The translations under genes were made by a program, and so were the position numbers. A DNA stretch of 64,000 nucleotides, taken from the NCBI GenBank assembly GCA_016711125.1, contig JADJTQ010000010.1, forward strand, positions 62,001 to 126,000, in the 5' to 3' direction. The DNA comes from Saprospiraceae bacterium. Its GTDB lineage: Bacteria; Bacteroidota; Bacteroidia; Chitinophagales; Saprospiraceae. The notes beneath the pieces are model-generated. The model made no database searches, had not been told where the DNA came from, and saw only the letters and a program-made list of their open reading frames with translations. This document shows, in pieces, positions 1 to 9,617 of the stretch (position 1 is its first letter; each line of letters begins with the position of its first letter).

Positions 1-1478
1 CATCAACACACCAGTCTGGAAGCCCCATACAGCATATATGAAGTGCATAGTACATCATGGAAAATGCATCCTAATGGTGATCTGTATTCGTACGACGAAC
101 TCATCGAACACCTGGTACCCTATGTCAAAGACATGGGTTTTACTCATGTGGAATTTTTACCGATCATGGAGCATCCTTTTGGAGGCTCTTGGGGTTATCA
201 GGTCAACGGTTTTTTTGCTCCAACCAGTAGACAAGGTGAGCCGCAAGGATTTATGCGTCTGGTAGATGCGTTTCATGCCGAAGGTATCAGTGTTATCCTC
301 GATTGGGTGCCCTCACACTTCCCTTCTGATGGTCACGGCCTGGCAACCTTCGATGGTACGTGCGTTTATGAACATCCCGACCCACAAAAAGGATATCATC
401 CAGATTGGAAAAGTCACATCTTTAACTATACGAGGGGTGAGGTACGCTCTTTTTTAATATCCAGTGCACTTTTTTGGCTTGAGCAGTTTCATATCGACGG
501 GCTGAGGGTAGATGCCGTGGCATCTGTCTTGTATCTGGACTATTCACGAAAAGAAGGTGAATGGAGCCCCAACCAATATGGAGGTAATTATTATCTAGAG
601 GCCATAGACTTTATCAAGGATTTTAATATGGCTGTATATCAGAATTATCCCGACGTACAAACGATTGCTGAAGAATCGACCGCTTTTCCGATGGTCACCC
701 ATCCAATTCACTTAGGTGGCTTGGGTTTTGGTATGAAATGGATGATGGGTTGGATGAATGATACACTTGAATATTTCAAGACCGATCCCTTCTTTCGCCG
801 GTATGAGCAGGGTAAACTGACCTTCAATATGTTTTTTATGCTTATTCAGAGAATTATGTATTGCCACTTTCCCATGATGAGGTAGTACATGGTAAAGCAC
901 CTTTGATTTATAAAATGCCCGGTGACGAATGGCAGAAATTTGCTAATCTTCGGCTATTGTTCGGCTATATGTTTATGCATCCTGGAAATAAATTATTGTT
1001 TATGGGGGATGAATTTGGACAGACGAAAGAATGGAATTATCAGGAAGAACTGCAATGGCATCTTTTACAATATCCATTGCACCAATCTGTGCAAAATTTA
1101 GTGCGGGATTTAAACCGGCTTTTTACGGGTGAAAAAGCCATCTATGAACAGCAATATCGTCCGCAGGGATTTGAATGGATTGACTTCTCAGATGTGGTAC
1201 AATCGGTCATCGTGTTTTTAAGAAAGGGTAAAAAGGAAGAAGACCAAATCTTAGTGATCTGCAATTTCACTCCGGAGACCCGGGAAAAATACGAAATCGG
1301 AGTTTCGCACAAAGGAGATTGGAAGGTGGTTTTAAACACGGATGATAAAAAATATGGAGGTAGCGGTTTTAACGATGTAAAATCCTGCAAGTCTGCTAAA
1401 AATCCAAGCCATGGAAAAGAACGGTCCATCGTAATTGACCTGCCTCCTCTAGCGATCATTGCTTTGAAGATTGACTAG
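1..1478 (+). CDS. glgB: 1,4-alpha-glucan branching enzyme, 5'-partial, one frameshift
   Basis: Glycogen branching enzyme (GH13), which moves alpha-1,4 chains to alpha-1,6 positions in cytoplasmic glycogen synthesis. The frame is open from base 1, so the N-terminal CBM48 part lies outside the window. Visible are the family segments YEVH.S.SW, LPIMEHPFGGSWGYQ, the nucleophile region DGLRVDAVAS, the acid AEESTAFP and, after the break, LPLSHDEVVHGK; the C-terminus ends in the usual beta-domain tail LPPLAIIALKID. The frame shifts at a run of six T (832-837): upstream reads KLTFNMF, and the other frame continues YAYSENYVLPLSHDEV, exactly the family sequence. Both halves are well conserved, so an indel error is likelier than decay. 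It converges on a glycogen-binding-domain gene. Function is certain; only the integrity of the frame is in doubt. Confidence 0.93.
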
Positions 1479-1522
1479 TTTTTCAGTTTTCAGTCTTTCA
1501 GTTCTCAGTCTTTCAGTCGGCG
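1478..1522. repeat. Short degenerate TTTCAGT(C/T) tandem repeat
   Basis: Immediately after the glgB stop the sequence runs as repeated units of the form TTTTCAG / TCTTTCAGT, about five copies. It is low-complexity and non-coding. It may be a slippage product; no function is suggested by the sequence. Confidence 0.6.
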
Positions 1523-1641
1523 GTGAGCAGGCTAGAAATTATAGATTTAAATTTCTGAATGATTTCAACGAAAAGAAAATTACACATACTTTGCACCTTA
1601 GTGACCTACCTGCAGCAAAACATCTTTCGCCAATGTGGGAC

Positions 1642-1680
1642 AAAAAAAAGCCGGAAGATTCCCCGGCCTGATTTTCTTTT
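1642..1680. terminator. Bidirectional intrinsic terminator between glgB and the CBM48 gene
   Basis: A GC-rich hairpin (GCCGG at 1650-1654 pairing with CCGGC at 1663-1667) is flanked by eight A on the left and a T-rich tract on the right. It can therefore end transcription of glgB on the plus strand and of the convergent small gene on the minus strand. Confidence 0.75.
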
Positions 1681-1719
1681 AGAACATTAAAACTATTGAT
1701 TACGAAAACCAATAATTTC

Positions 1720-2028
1720 TTAAAGTTCTAGTACACAGTTTTGCTCGGTACCGACTCCTGAAGATATATATTTATCAGCGGCATCGTCGTTCACCCACTG
1801 ACTTCCATTAAGCATATAACGGAAGGCATAAGATTGTCCGGTTTCTAGATCCAATGTCGTAGTAAAAGCTCCGTTTTTGAGCTTGGTCATTTTTGCTTTC
1901 TTCGGGTTCCAATTGTTGAAATCACCTACTAGTGCGGCAGATTTGGCATCTTTTGCCTCTTCTGTTTGCAGTTTGAACGTTACTTTACAAACTGGTTTCG
2001 ATTTTAAAAACTTCTTCGTAAGACTCAT
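1720..2028 (-). CDS. Small glycogen-binding (CBM48/AMPK-beta-like) protein
   Basis: 102 aa, essentially one isoamylase-N/AMPK glycogen-binding domain. The hallmark is VGDFNNWNPKKAKMTKLKNG (about residues 35-54), followed by the strand pattern ending FRYMLNGSQWVNDDAADKY. The tryptophans in FNNW and SQW are the usual sugar-stacking residues of CBM48. It has no signal peptide and no catalytic domain, so it probably binds glycogen or starch in the cytoplasm and may recruit a partner enzyme; that role is inferred. It lies next to glgB, facing it across a shared terminator, which fits a glycogen-related job. Confidence 0.85.
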   Translation of the reverse strand: MSLTKKFLKSKPVCKVTFKLQTEEAKDAKSAALVGDFNNWNPKKAKMTKLKNGAFTTTLDLETGQSYAFRYMLNGSQWVNDDAADKYISSGVGTEQNCVLEL

Positions 2029-2579
2029 GATTTTTGATATTTTAAGTTACTGTCAAAAATTTTCGATTTGAAGCCGCAAAGGTACAAAATAATTTTTGGA
2101 AAAAGAATGATAAACTTACTCTTTGTTTTGTGACTCCTATCAGCCACAAATCTGTTCTAAAAATTTGATTATCAGTGATTTATATTTAACCATTCCACGA
2201 TTGCTAACCCCTTTTGAGCCGGATCAATTCCGCAAGAGCTGGGTCTTTAAGCTTTGTTCGTGGAGTTTTGCCAGCAAATAGTGGATAGATCTTTCGCACT
2301 TTTCTGTTTTATTAAGGTAATATAATGCTGAATTTCTCGGCATTAAGTCCCTTAATCAGAATAAAGAATGACCAAGGAGATAACAAAGGCCACAAAGAAG
2401 AACAATCAATAAGTCACACCGATGACTTCATTATCTGGCATTGAAACCCATGGCAAAGCTTTGTAAAAATCCCATAGCAACCCAGTTGCGGTCAATTGCA
2501 GACTGGTCTTTTACAAGGAAAGTTCGGCTAACATTAATACTTAAAAAAGATTTACCTTAAGGATATTAAATCCGTCCAC
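2029..2579. other. Intergenic region, no gene seen
   Basis: About 550 bp between two divergently transcribed genes. I see no supported ORF, RNA gene or repeat. It presumably holds the promoters of both neighbours, but I could not fix a convincing -7/-33 pair. Confidence 0.4.
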
Positions 2580-3623
2580 ATGAATCACCGCCGAAAATTT
2601 CTGAAAATCCTAACTCACTTTGGCATCAGTACTCCTTTTATCTCGAAGGCATTCACTCAATCATCATCCAAACGTCGAACTCCAGTTGCGGAACTCCCAT
2701 TAATCATTTGTAGTCGGGGAGAACTATGGGGACAAAAAGTATTACAACCGGCCTGGCAAACACTACAGTCGACCGGTAGCATTCTGGATGCCGTTGAAAC
2801 AGGGGCTAATGTCGTAGAACTTGATCCGGACGATACTTCAGTTGGTTATGGAGGCTTGCCCAATGAAGAGGGAATTGTGTCTCTGGATGCATCGATTATG
2901 TATGGCCCGACCCACAATTGTGGTTCAGTAGCCGGGTTAGAAAAAATCAAAACACCGTGTTCGGTAGCTCGACTGGTGATGGAACGCACCGATCACATGA
3001 TGCTGGCAGGAGAAGGAGCGCTACGTTTTGCCAAGGCTCATGGCTTTAAGGAAGAAGACCTTTTGACCGAAAAAGCCCGACTAATTTGGCTGGAATGGAA
3101 GGAAAACCTCAGCGATAAGGATGACTGGTTTCCTCCTGCAGATGGTCAGTATTTACCGCGCAAACGGACAACCGGTACGATCAATGTTCTCGGTATTGAC
3201 GCAGAGGGTAACGTAGCCGGCATTACAACTACCAGCGGACTGTTTGGCAAGATACCGGGACGAATTGGAGATTCTCCCATCATTGGTGCGGGACTATTTG
3301 TTGACAACCGGGTCGGAGCTGCTGGAGCTACTGGCAGGGGTGAAGAAGTGATTCGTACCTGTGGAAGCTTTTATGTGGTTGAGAAAATGCTGCAAGGTAT
3401 GACACCTCAGGAAGCCTGCGAAGCAGCTTGCCAAAGAATTGTCGAAATAAACGGAGGGCTGGACCAAGGTGATTATGATGACAAATTTGTGGCGGTTAAT
3501 AATAAAGGTGAAGTCGGCTGTGCCTCGATCCGGGGTTACGAAGGCAGACATCCCTATGTAAGTGTCATTTCGAAGAATGGGTTTCAGGAAATTAAAGGTA
3601 CTGCTCTGACATGGCAAGATTAG
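2580..3623 (+). CDS. N4-(beta-N-acetylglucosaminyl)-L-asparaginase (glycosylasparaginase), exported
   Basis: 347 aa, Ntn-hydrolase of the glycosylasparaginase family, which cleaves the GlcNAc-Asn bond of glycopeptides and matures by self-cleavage. The N-terminus (RRKFLKILTHFGISTPF) resembles a Tat or Sec signal, so the enzyme probably acts in the periplasm. The self-cleavage site and new N-terminal nucleophile is Thr200 in TTGTINVLGID; the substrate loop GRIGDSPIIGAGLFVDN (228-244) and the GATGRGEE segment (249-256) are both typical. The alpha-chain signature SVGYGGLPNEEG is at 87-98. The residue before the nucleophile is Gly rather than the usual Asp, as in some bacterial homologues. It stands alone, and glycoprotein-derived nutrient use is the likely role. 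Confidence 0.9.
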   Translation: MNHRRKFLKILTHFGISTPFISKAFTQSSSKRRTPVAELPLIICSRGELWGQKVLQPAWQTLQSTGSILDAVETGANVVELDPDDTSVGYGGLPNEEGIVSLDASIMYGPTHNCGSVAGLEKIKTPCSVARLVMERTDHMMLAGEGALRFAKAHGFKEEDLLTEKARLIWLEWKENLSDKDDWFPPADGQYLPRKRTTGTINVLGIDAEGNVAGITTTSGLFGKIPGRIGDSPIIGAGLFVDNRVGAAGATGRGEEVIRTCGSFYVVEKMLQGMTPQEACEAACQRIVEINGGLDQGDYDDKFVAVNNKGEVGCASIRGYEGRHPYVSVISKNGFQEIKGTALTWQD

Positions 3624-3799
3624 TCGCAGAATTCCAGGCAGCTTGGAGGCATCGCCCGAAAGATCCACCTGGAATGTGCTGAGCAGACTCAGTTTATTTG
3701 TCATCTACCTCCTATAGGCATTAGAATCTTGACTAAAGGTAGCCTGCTTGACCTGGGATCAAGTGCAATCCACTTATTGGATACTGTAATCAAATATCC

Positions 3800-4488
3800 C
3801 ACTTGATTTTCTTGATCAAGAATCATAGATCCGAAGAGAAAATAATTCGAACAAGCTAATTGAAATACAATCGACGGACCTACACAACAAATTGTAAGAC
3901 AGAATGGCAAAAAAAAATAAGAACGACAAGAGCAGCGCCATAACAAAGACCTTCAAGGAAGGTCTCTAGGAGGGTGTTGAACTACGCAACTTGATGCTGA
4001 AGCCGTAAATCGTCGTTTCTGGTGCGGCGAGACGAAGGATGCTACTGGAAGTTGTAACAGACTGAGTCTCAACAAAGTCAGGAACGGCGAGAACGGATTA
4101 ATCATGTTATAGTATAAAGTTATATTTTGTAAAATCAGCGCGAGGTGAGTATTTCAACAGCCTCCTAGGGAACGGCCTTCGGCATTTTAGGCGAAATAGT
4201 CGAAAAATCCGTTAAAAACAAAATGGTGTTTGAGCTGATCAGAGCGATCAAAGCAAGCAGAAAAACCAAGTAATCTTGGACAAAGCGGTAAGGTAGGAAG
4301 ACCAAAGCGAGTTTCATTTTGTTTAGGATTTTACGGTTATTTCGTCGTTAAGAAATGCCGAAAGCCTTGACTTTTGGGTTCTGGCCCCTGTCCCGATCGA
4401 AGCATCGGGAGGTCAAGCCAAAAGAACAAACAAATAATATCACATTTTTTTCCATAGTTTTCACATATTAGGGAAATATGTCATACAT
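3800..4488 (-). repeat. Dispersed repeat, copy A (inverted relative to copy B at 14.4 kb)
   Basis: The reverse complement of this segment matches 14378-14866 over its whole length, from TATGACATATTTCCCTAATATGTG at one end to CTTGTTCGAATTATTT and the CTTCGGATCTATGA box at the other. Copy A additionally contains a 203-bp insertion (3966-4168). Both copies hold a 50-codon open frame beginning MKLALVFLP, but the differences between copies are mostly amino-acid-changing, so it is probably not a selected protein. No transposase is present; this looks like a non-autonomous dispersed element. Confidence 0.85.
3966..4168. mobile_element. MITE-like insertion nested in repeat copy A
   Basis: The segment is bounded by inverted ends: CTAGGAGGGTGTTGAA at 3966-3981 and TTCAACAGCCTCCTAG at 4153-4168, with one mismatch in 16. 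Copy B of the surrounding repeat carries the uninterrupted site CCCTAGACC at the same place, so CTAG is the apparent 4-bp target duplication. The interior has no ORF of note. Such ends resemble those of some IS1182/IS5-type elements, but the parent family is only a guess. Confidence 0.75.
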
Positions 4489-4570
4489 ACCCGACGATCG
4501 CCAGATAGCAACTCAATGAGATTATCACTATTTTTGCATAAATCAACTCTTTTAAACATAAAAGGTCTTA

Positions 4571-5035
4571 GTGCTTAATTACAAAAACTTTCAAATCAAT
4601 TGGATCATATTAGTATCCATGCTGGCAGGCACCCTCTTTCTGGTTTTTCAACTGAAGAATCCTGACTCCAAACCAATCCCATCTCTCATTCTGATGCTGA
4701 TCGAACTTTTGTTTGTCCTGATACCATTGATTTTCTACGGATTAAAAACAAGCATCGACGACGACGAAATCCGATTGCGATTTGGAATTGGGATCATTCA
4801 AATAAAAATAAAACTCTCTGATATTCAATCCGTTGAAGTCGTCAGAAACCCATGGTACTATGGTATCGGAATCCGCATTATTCCCCATGGAATCCTATAT
4901 AACGCGTATGGATTAAACGCGGTCGAACTCAGATTTAAAAATAAACGAAAAATAATTCGAATCGGGAGCGCAGAGCCGCTCATTCTAAAACATGAAATTG
5001 AAAAACGACTAATGCCGGTCAGTTCGGAAAGTTGA
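4571..5035 (+). CDS. Two-helix membrane protein with bacterial PH-like domain
   Basis: 154 aa. The start is GTG at 4571, preceded by AAAGG. Two hydrophobic helices (about 10-30 and 38-58) are followed by a soluble domain beginning TSIDDDEIRLRFGIG, with SDIQSVEVVRNPWYYGIGIR and a C-terminal segment KRKIIRIGSAEPLILKHEIE. This is the usual arrangement of short bacterial PH-domain (bPH_2-like) proteins: strand-rich, with a conserved W/Y patch after the V-V-R-N-P segment. It probably sits in the inner membrane with the domain in the cytoplasm. No neighbour suggests a pathway, and the function is unknown. Confidence 0.7.
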   Translation: MLNYKNFQINWIILVSMLAGTLFLVFQLKNPDSKPIPSLILMLIELLFVLIPLIFYGLKTSIDDDEIRLRFGIGIIQIKIKLSDIQSVEVVRNPWYYGIGIRIIPHGILYNAYGLNAVELRFKNKRKIIRIGSAEPLILKHEIEKRLMPVSSES

Positions 5036-5295
5036 GTGAGTGAAAATTACCTCTTGCGATCCTTACTTTCTTACTTTCCCTGGACTTCACATACTGCAGT
5101 TTTAAAAAAGGATACAACCCATCATAAACATATTTCAATATGAAAAGGACGGACGCAAATTTGCCAATAGAATCGAACTAACCGTCAATGATAAGAATAT
5201 AAAATTCCGATTGACCCCTCTGTTCGGAAAATGACTTAAAAAATGGGTGGGCTCAATACTACACCCAACCTCACTGAAACGCCCCAACTAATCAA

Positions 5296-6081
5296 TTATC
5301 CCGAAATAAAATGACCGGCAATATAACCTCCCGCACTAATACCGAGTGCAATTAAGTCAGTACCACCCGGAAATCTAAGAAGATTGAAACCGGTGATGAA
5401 CGTACATGTTGTGCCTTCTGCCAACCGAATATTAAATTGGAATTTAACTGTAGCGTTGTAATTATTAACACTATTCCCGGTGGCAGATGATCCCGTTAAA
5501 CTCATTGGGTCCTCGGCTAAATAAAAGGCAGGATCAGACAAAGCTGGTTGGATACTGGCAAACTCCAACGTTGCTCTTGATAGCAAATTGACCGAAAGGT
5601 CTGAAGTCACAAAATAGCGGATTACCCCTTCAAAATGATAAAGTCCGGTCCGGTTAATTGTTATCTTATTGCCCGTAGTGCCGGCCGTAATCACACTAAA
5701 ATCAGAACCGCTGAGGATAACAGTGCTAAAATCAAGACTATCCTCCTGGGTCGTTCCCGAACTGAGGTTAAAACCGGCTCGCCCTTGTGACGCATTGGCG
5801 TTGACACTGTTATTTGCCATCGTGGCGTAAAATGTACCACCTCCACCAACCGACATCCATTGAGGAGCAGATTGCGATCCGGTGCTTACGAGTACCTGAT
5901 CTGCAACACCTGGGTCTCCATCCAGTTGCAACGGTCCAACTAAGTTTGCCGGTCCATCAACTTCCAGTGTCGGTTGACTATCTGCAGTTAATCCCCACAT
6001 TAGAAATAAAAGACATAGCCATACTCTGGTGTCAAAGAAAAATTCTAAGCTTAGCTTAGCTTGAAAGAATCTCGATTTCAT
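5296..6081 (-). CDS. Exported protein with C1q/TNF-like jelly-roll C-terminal domain
   Basis: 261 aa. An N-terminal hydrophobic segment (about 18-35, ending near ADSQP) is a signal peptide. The next part, PTLEVDGPANLVGPLQLDGDPG, is the short leader motif common to Saprospiraceae surface proteins, related to the LEVQGKAKI leaders at 19.4 and 26.0 kb. From about residue 83 the pattern FYATMANNSVN, TGLYHFEGVIRYFV and the final strand ALGISAGGYIAGHFISG fits a C1q/TNF-like jelly roll. It is probably displayed or secreted as a trimer. The fold call is from pattern only; the function is unknown. Confidence 0.6.
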   Translation of the reverse strand: MKSRFFQAKLSLEFFFDTRVWLCLLFLMWGLTADSQPTLEVDGPANLVGPLQLDGDPGVADQVLVSTGSQSAPQWMSVGGGGTFYATMANNSVNANASQGRAGFNLSSGTTQEDSLDFSTVILSGSDFSVITAGTTGNKITINRTGLYHFEGVIRYFVTSDLSVNLLSRATLEFASIQPALSDPAFYLAEDPMSLTGSSATGNSVNNYNATVKFQFNIRLAEGTTCTFITGFNLLRFPGGTDLIALGISAGGYIAGHFISG

Positions 6082-6461
6082 ATAATTATATTATGCCTCA
6101 AAGATAAACCCATGATAGTTCAAGGTCAATCACATAAACAGGTGATTTGATAGAGAATATAGAGTAGAGTATACCTTCAATTTAGTCTACCGACTGTCTT
6201 GCATTGCTACCTTATCAACTCTATGTTATTTTGACTTGTGACGAATCAAATGATCAAAGCCTCTATGAGAGCCCTTGGGGTGAATACCCGACAATGAATA
6301 AAAATAATTATCCCTTCTCCCGAACTTTTTTAGAATAAGACTCGTTATACCACCAATTAACTCGTTAAAACTCGACCAGCCTTATAAGTTATACATCTAC
6401 CTTCTTGGATTCTTAAATCAAGAAATTGCCTCATTTTATTGTATAACTTAAAATATCAATT
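6082..6461. other. Divergent intergenic region
   Basis: About 380 bp between genes reading outward on opposite strands. It is AT-rich near the plus-strand start and has no ORF. It must carry both promoters; no individual site is convincing. Confidence 0.4.
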
Positions 6462-7430
6462 ATGAAATTCGAAAATGAAAGGTATCAAGATGCCTCTGAT
6501 TCGTCTACCTTTAAAACACTCGCCTGGGTATTTGGTGGACTATTTGCCCTGACTTTATTGACTACTATCTACTATGGATTTCGTAGTCACAACCTAACTG
6601 CAGAAAAATCACACTTATCTACCAATCTGGATGATCTGGATCTCCAAAAAGGCCAACTGGAAACCGAATTGTCTTCATTAGACAGCAACTATCAGCTACA
6701 GATCTCAGAAAATGGAACTTTGTCCACTACACTCGAAGAACGGGTTAAGGAAATCGATAATTTGAAAAGCAGAGTGTGGTCTGCCAAACAAAAAATCAAC
6801 AAGAGCGAAGAAGAAAATAAGGTCATTAATGAAAAACTGGCACAGCTCGAAACATTAAAAGAAGACTTGGAAAGCGATATTGTTTCTCTCAATGAAACCA
6901 ATCAGGACTTGATTGCAACCAACGAAAAAATGTCCAATGATCTTCAAGTTTCAAAAGAAGAAACTTCCGCCCTGAGCTCACAGTTGGCAGAAATGAGCAT
7001 TAGAAATGAAGCACTCATAAAAAGGCTTTATACACTGGCACCAGCTGGCTTTGTGGCCAACAATTTTACGGTGACAGCAGCAAGAAAAAATGACAAACTA
7101 ACTGCCAAAGCAAAGCAGGCGGAAAAAATCAATGTGTCATTTGACATTAATGATGTACCAAATGAGCTGCAAAATGACGAGGAGATCTATTTGGTCCTGA
7201 CCAAATTTGATGGAGACCCGGTCAACGAATTAACTACCAATGAAGTAGAAGTAGCTTCTATTAATCCGGTTACAATCAATGTGGTAAACCGTACTAAAAC
7301 CACCTTGAAAGATCGTCAAAATATTGAAATGTCTTTTGCTACCGATCGCGATCTTGATTCGGGTCTGTATAATCTACTGGTCTATGCTGATCATGGATTT
7401 CTGGGTTCAACTACATTTCAATTGCAATAA
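6462..7430 (+). CDS. Single-pass membrane protein with long coiled coil
   Basis: 322 aa. A short cytoplasmic N-terminus is followed by one transmembrane helix (about 20-42, LAWVFGGLFALTLLTTIYYG). Residues ~50-190 form a heptad-rich coiled coil (ERVKEIDNLKSRVWSAKQKI, then KLAQLETLKEDLESDIVSLN). A C-terminal beta-rich domain from about 195 (PAGFVANNFTVTAARKNDK) to SGLYNLLVYADHGFLGSTTF completes the protein. This layout is common in Bacteroidota and has no assigned function; a structural or envelope-spanning scaffold is possible. A hairpin follows the stop. Confidence 0.65.
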   Translation: MKFENERYQDASDSSTFKTLAWVFGGLFALTLLTTIYYGFRSHNLTAEKSHLSTNLDDLDLQKGQLETELSSLDSNYQLQISENGTLSTTLEERVKEIDNLKSRVWSAKQKINKSEEENKVINEKLAQLETLKEDLESDIVSLNETNQDLIATNEKMSNDLQVSKEETSALSSQLAEMSIRNEALIKRLYTLAPAGFVANNFTVTAARKNDKLTAKAKQAEKINVSFDINDVPNELQNDEEIYLVLTKFDGDPVNELTTNEVEVASINPVTINVVNRTKTTLKDRQNIEMSFATDRDLDSGLYNLLVYADHGFLGSTTFQLQ

Positions 7431-7499
7431 GCAAGATAAATCTACCACCTTTTGGTAATTCCAGAAGGTTCAGCATACATTATTAGGTTATTGCAAAAA

Positions 7500-7541
7500 G
7501 AAAGATTTTCTCCTGGTGTTATCATCGGGAGGAAATCTTTC
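7500..7541. terminator. Terminator-like hairpin between convergent genes
   Basis: GAAAGATTTTCTCC pairs with GGAGGAAATCTTTC with a single mismatch and a loop of about 14 nt. It lies between two genes that converge, so it may stop transcription from both sides. There is no strong T tract. Confidence 0.6.
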
Positions 7542-7610
7542 GTTTATAAAGAAGGTAACATTCCCTCAGTAAGACCAGGCGGAATTCAGCCTTAATAAAC
7601 CCGGAATAAA

Positions 7611-9428
7611 TCATAAAGCACCTTGCTCCTTCAGTACTTTTCTGGCGGTTTCATTTTCCGGATTTAATTCAAGGGATTTTGCGTAATTTTTAATGGCAAG
7701 ATCGGTATTCCCTGATTTTAAATAAGCCTCACCCAGACTGTCATATGTATTAGAACTCTTCGGATAAAGCGCAACGTTAATCTGGAACACATCAATAGCT
7801 TTATCCACCTCATTTTGCTCTAGCAACTGGTACCCAATCACGTTTATCTGTGATTCCTGGATGTCGGGATCAGAAGCATTTTCATTATACAACTGCTGAA
7901 ATGCCTTTAGAGCCTGGTCATAATTTCCATCAGCAATCCACTCATAGGGAACTTTTTCGCTTTCATTCATGATCGGATATTGGTACTCTATTTTATCTCT
8001 CTGACCTTCATCCAGAAAGACCAGGTACCGCAATGAGTCTGCGGAATTTATTAAAAATGTCACTAATTTTTCCCGCTCCTTTCTGACATAAAGATTATCA
8101 TCAATCCTGAACAACTCCTCAGCCGGACTTCTTGGATATCTAATAAATAACCGATTATTATCGGTATAGATAGTGGCGATTTGGTTGGAAGAAAATCGGT
8201 AGCGTCCAAAATAAGGATCCAACTCTTTAAGATCTAACTCCATTTTAGTATAAAGTGGCGGCAAATAATTCTTCCAATTGTATGTCTGAGCCACTGATCG
8301 GATTAATTCGGCAATAAAATCGGGATGATTGGAATTGGTTAAAATCACCACTCCATAACCCCTATCTTTATGAGCAGTCATCTCACTGGAAAAACCCTCA
8401 TCCCATCCACCATGACCAAAATAGATTTCGCCACCTTTGCTATCGATAAAAATACCTAGTCCAATAAAATCATCTATAACCGGCGTCAACATTTGATTGA
8501 CCATCTGAGTGGACAAAACTGCATTTCTTTTAGCTGCTACACTGAGTTGAATATCTATTGCAAATTTTGCAAGATCTTCGGCTGTGGTCCACAGACCAGC
8601 GGCTGCCATTTCAGGATAGGTATGCCGCTTACCTTTTGTCATAGATCCGTCAGGTAAATATCCTGTCGCAGCCGACTCGATCTTATCGGAAGCCAATGGC
8701 TGTTCGTAGGTACTGTGGTTCATCTGCAATGGATTAAGGATCCTTACCTTTAAAATTTCAGGAAAAGATGTTCCCGCCTGATCGATCATCATTTGTTGCA
8801 TCACACAGTAGCCACCTCCGGAATATCGAAAACTTTCTCCAGGCAATTTATCAACCCGAATTGCAGGAGAGTTTGCGGGTTTGCTTCCATCAAGCACCTG
8901 CACGAGATTAGGAACCTCTTCAAAAATGTTATATCCTAAGAAACCATCTACGCTAAGCCTACCGATATTACTAACCAGATGTTCAAGAGTCACTGCTTTC
9001 TTCTCAGTGAATTGATTATCCGGGATTTTCCAGGTACGCAAGTAGTTGTTGACCGGTTGATCCAAGGACAGCAAGCCGGATTGCAGCATAGTCAGTGCAC
9101 CATAAGCGGCCACGGGTTTACTAATCGATCCGGCTTGAAATAAGGTAGTAGAAGTTACTGGCTGTTTGGTATCCTTATCCATCACTCCATAGGTTTTTGA
9201 CCAGTGGATTTTCGAATCTTGAATGACCGCTATGCTCACACCCGGCACGCCGTAATGAGCCATTCGTTGCTCGATATTCCAGGAAGAATCATCTTCAAAA
9301 TGTACGGTAGCACGGAGACCATTTTCAACCAGACTCATCAATGATGCCGAATCAGGTTCAGGAGCCTTTGGGGCTTGACGATTGCATGCAACGCTCAAAG
9401 ACAATAGAAGAAATAGTAGGTATTTCAT
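7611..9428 (-). CDS. Serine beta-lactamase-like hydrolase lipoprotein with C-terminal TPRs
   Basis: 605 aa. The lipoprotein signal ends at the lipobox SVAC (Cys15). The class C beta-lactamase/DD-peptidase-like domain (about 35-390) has the catalytic triad motifs S101-I-S-K104 (in LFQAGSISKPVAAYG), Y202-S-G and H339-G-G. A small strand-rich domain follows (LDPYFGRYRFSSNQ), then TPR helices near the C-terminus (YQLLEQNEVDKAIDVFQ, YDSLGEAYLKSGNTDLAIKN). Proteins of this kind act on peptides, esters or D-amino-acid substrates in the envelope; true beta-lactamase activity is not implied. It is a monocistronic minus-strand gene. Confidence 0.85.
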   Translation of the reverse strand: MKYLLFLLLSLSVACNRQAPKAPEPDSASLMSLVENGLRATVHFEDDSSWNIEQRMAHYGVPGVSIAVIQDSKIHWSKTYGVMDKDTKQPVTSTTLFQAGSISKPVAAYGALTMLQSGLLSLDQPVNNYLRTWKIPDNQFTEKKAVTLEHLVSNIGRLSVDGFLGYNIFEEVPNLVQVLDGSKPANSPAIRVDKLPGESFRYSGGGYCVMQQMMIDQAGTSFPEILKVRILNPLQMNHSTYEQPLASDKIESAATGYLPDGSMTKGKRHTYPEMAAAGLWTTAEDLAKFAIDIQLSVAAKRNAVLSTQMVNQMLTPVIDDFIGLGIFIDSKGGEIYFGHGGWDEGFSSEMTAHKDRGYGVVILTNSNHPDFIAELIRSVAQTYNWKNYLPPLYTKMELDLKELDPYFGRYRFSSNQIATIYTDNNRLFIRYPRSPAEELFRIDDNLYVRKEREKLVTFLINSADSLRYLVFLDEGQRDKIEYQYPIMNESEKVPYEWIADGNYDQALKAFQQLYNENASDPDIQESQINVIGYQLLEQNEVDKAIDVFQINVALYPKSSNTYDSLGEAYLKSGNTDLAIKNYAKSLELNPENETARKVLKEQGAL

Positions 9429-9617
9429 TAATCAATAGTTGTTATTATATTGCCTCTAATCTTTCAGAAGCAAAAAAACCAAGCAAAGAACGTTCGAAGT
9501 TGAGAAAACGTCCGGACGATCGACTATTTTTTCGACTAAATCATCAAAATAAGCCCGCATGAAGAGCGGTTAGAACGAAATTGGGTATAGAGTCCCAATT
9601 AGTCCCAATATAAAATC

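Noticed and set aside
832..837. Programmed frameshift in glgB
   Set aside because: T6 is slippery, but the preceding base breaks the canonical heptamer and the same type of break recurs at many unrelated homopolymers in the window.
3701..3946. 81-codon minus-strand frame (MLWRCSCRSYFFLPF)
   Set aside because: It lies in the dispersed repeat and the matching part of copy B carries different frames; no family and poor codon character.
9341..9562. Plus-strand 73-codon frame over the start of the hydrolase gene
   Set aside because: Antisense shadow of the lipoprotein N-terminus; no ribosome-binding site.
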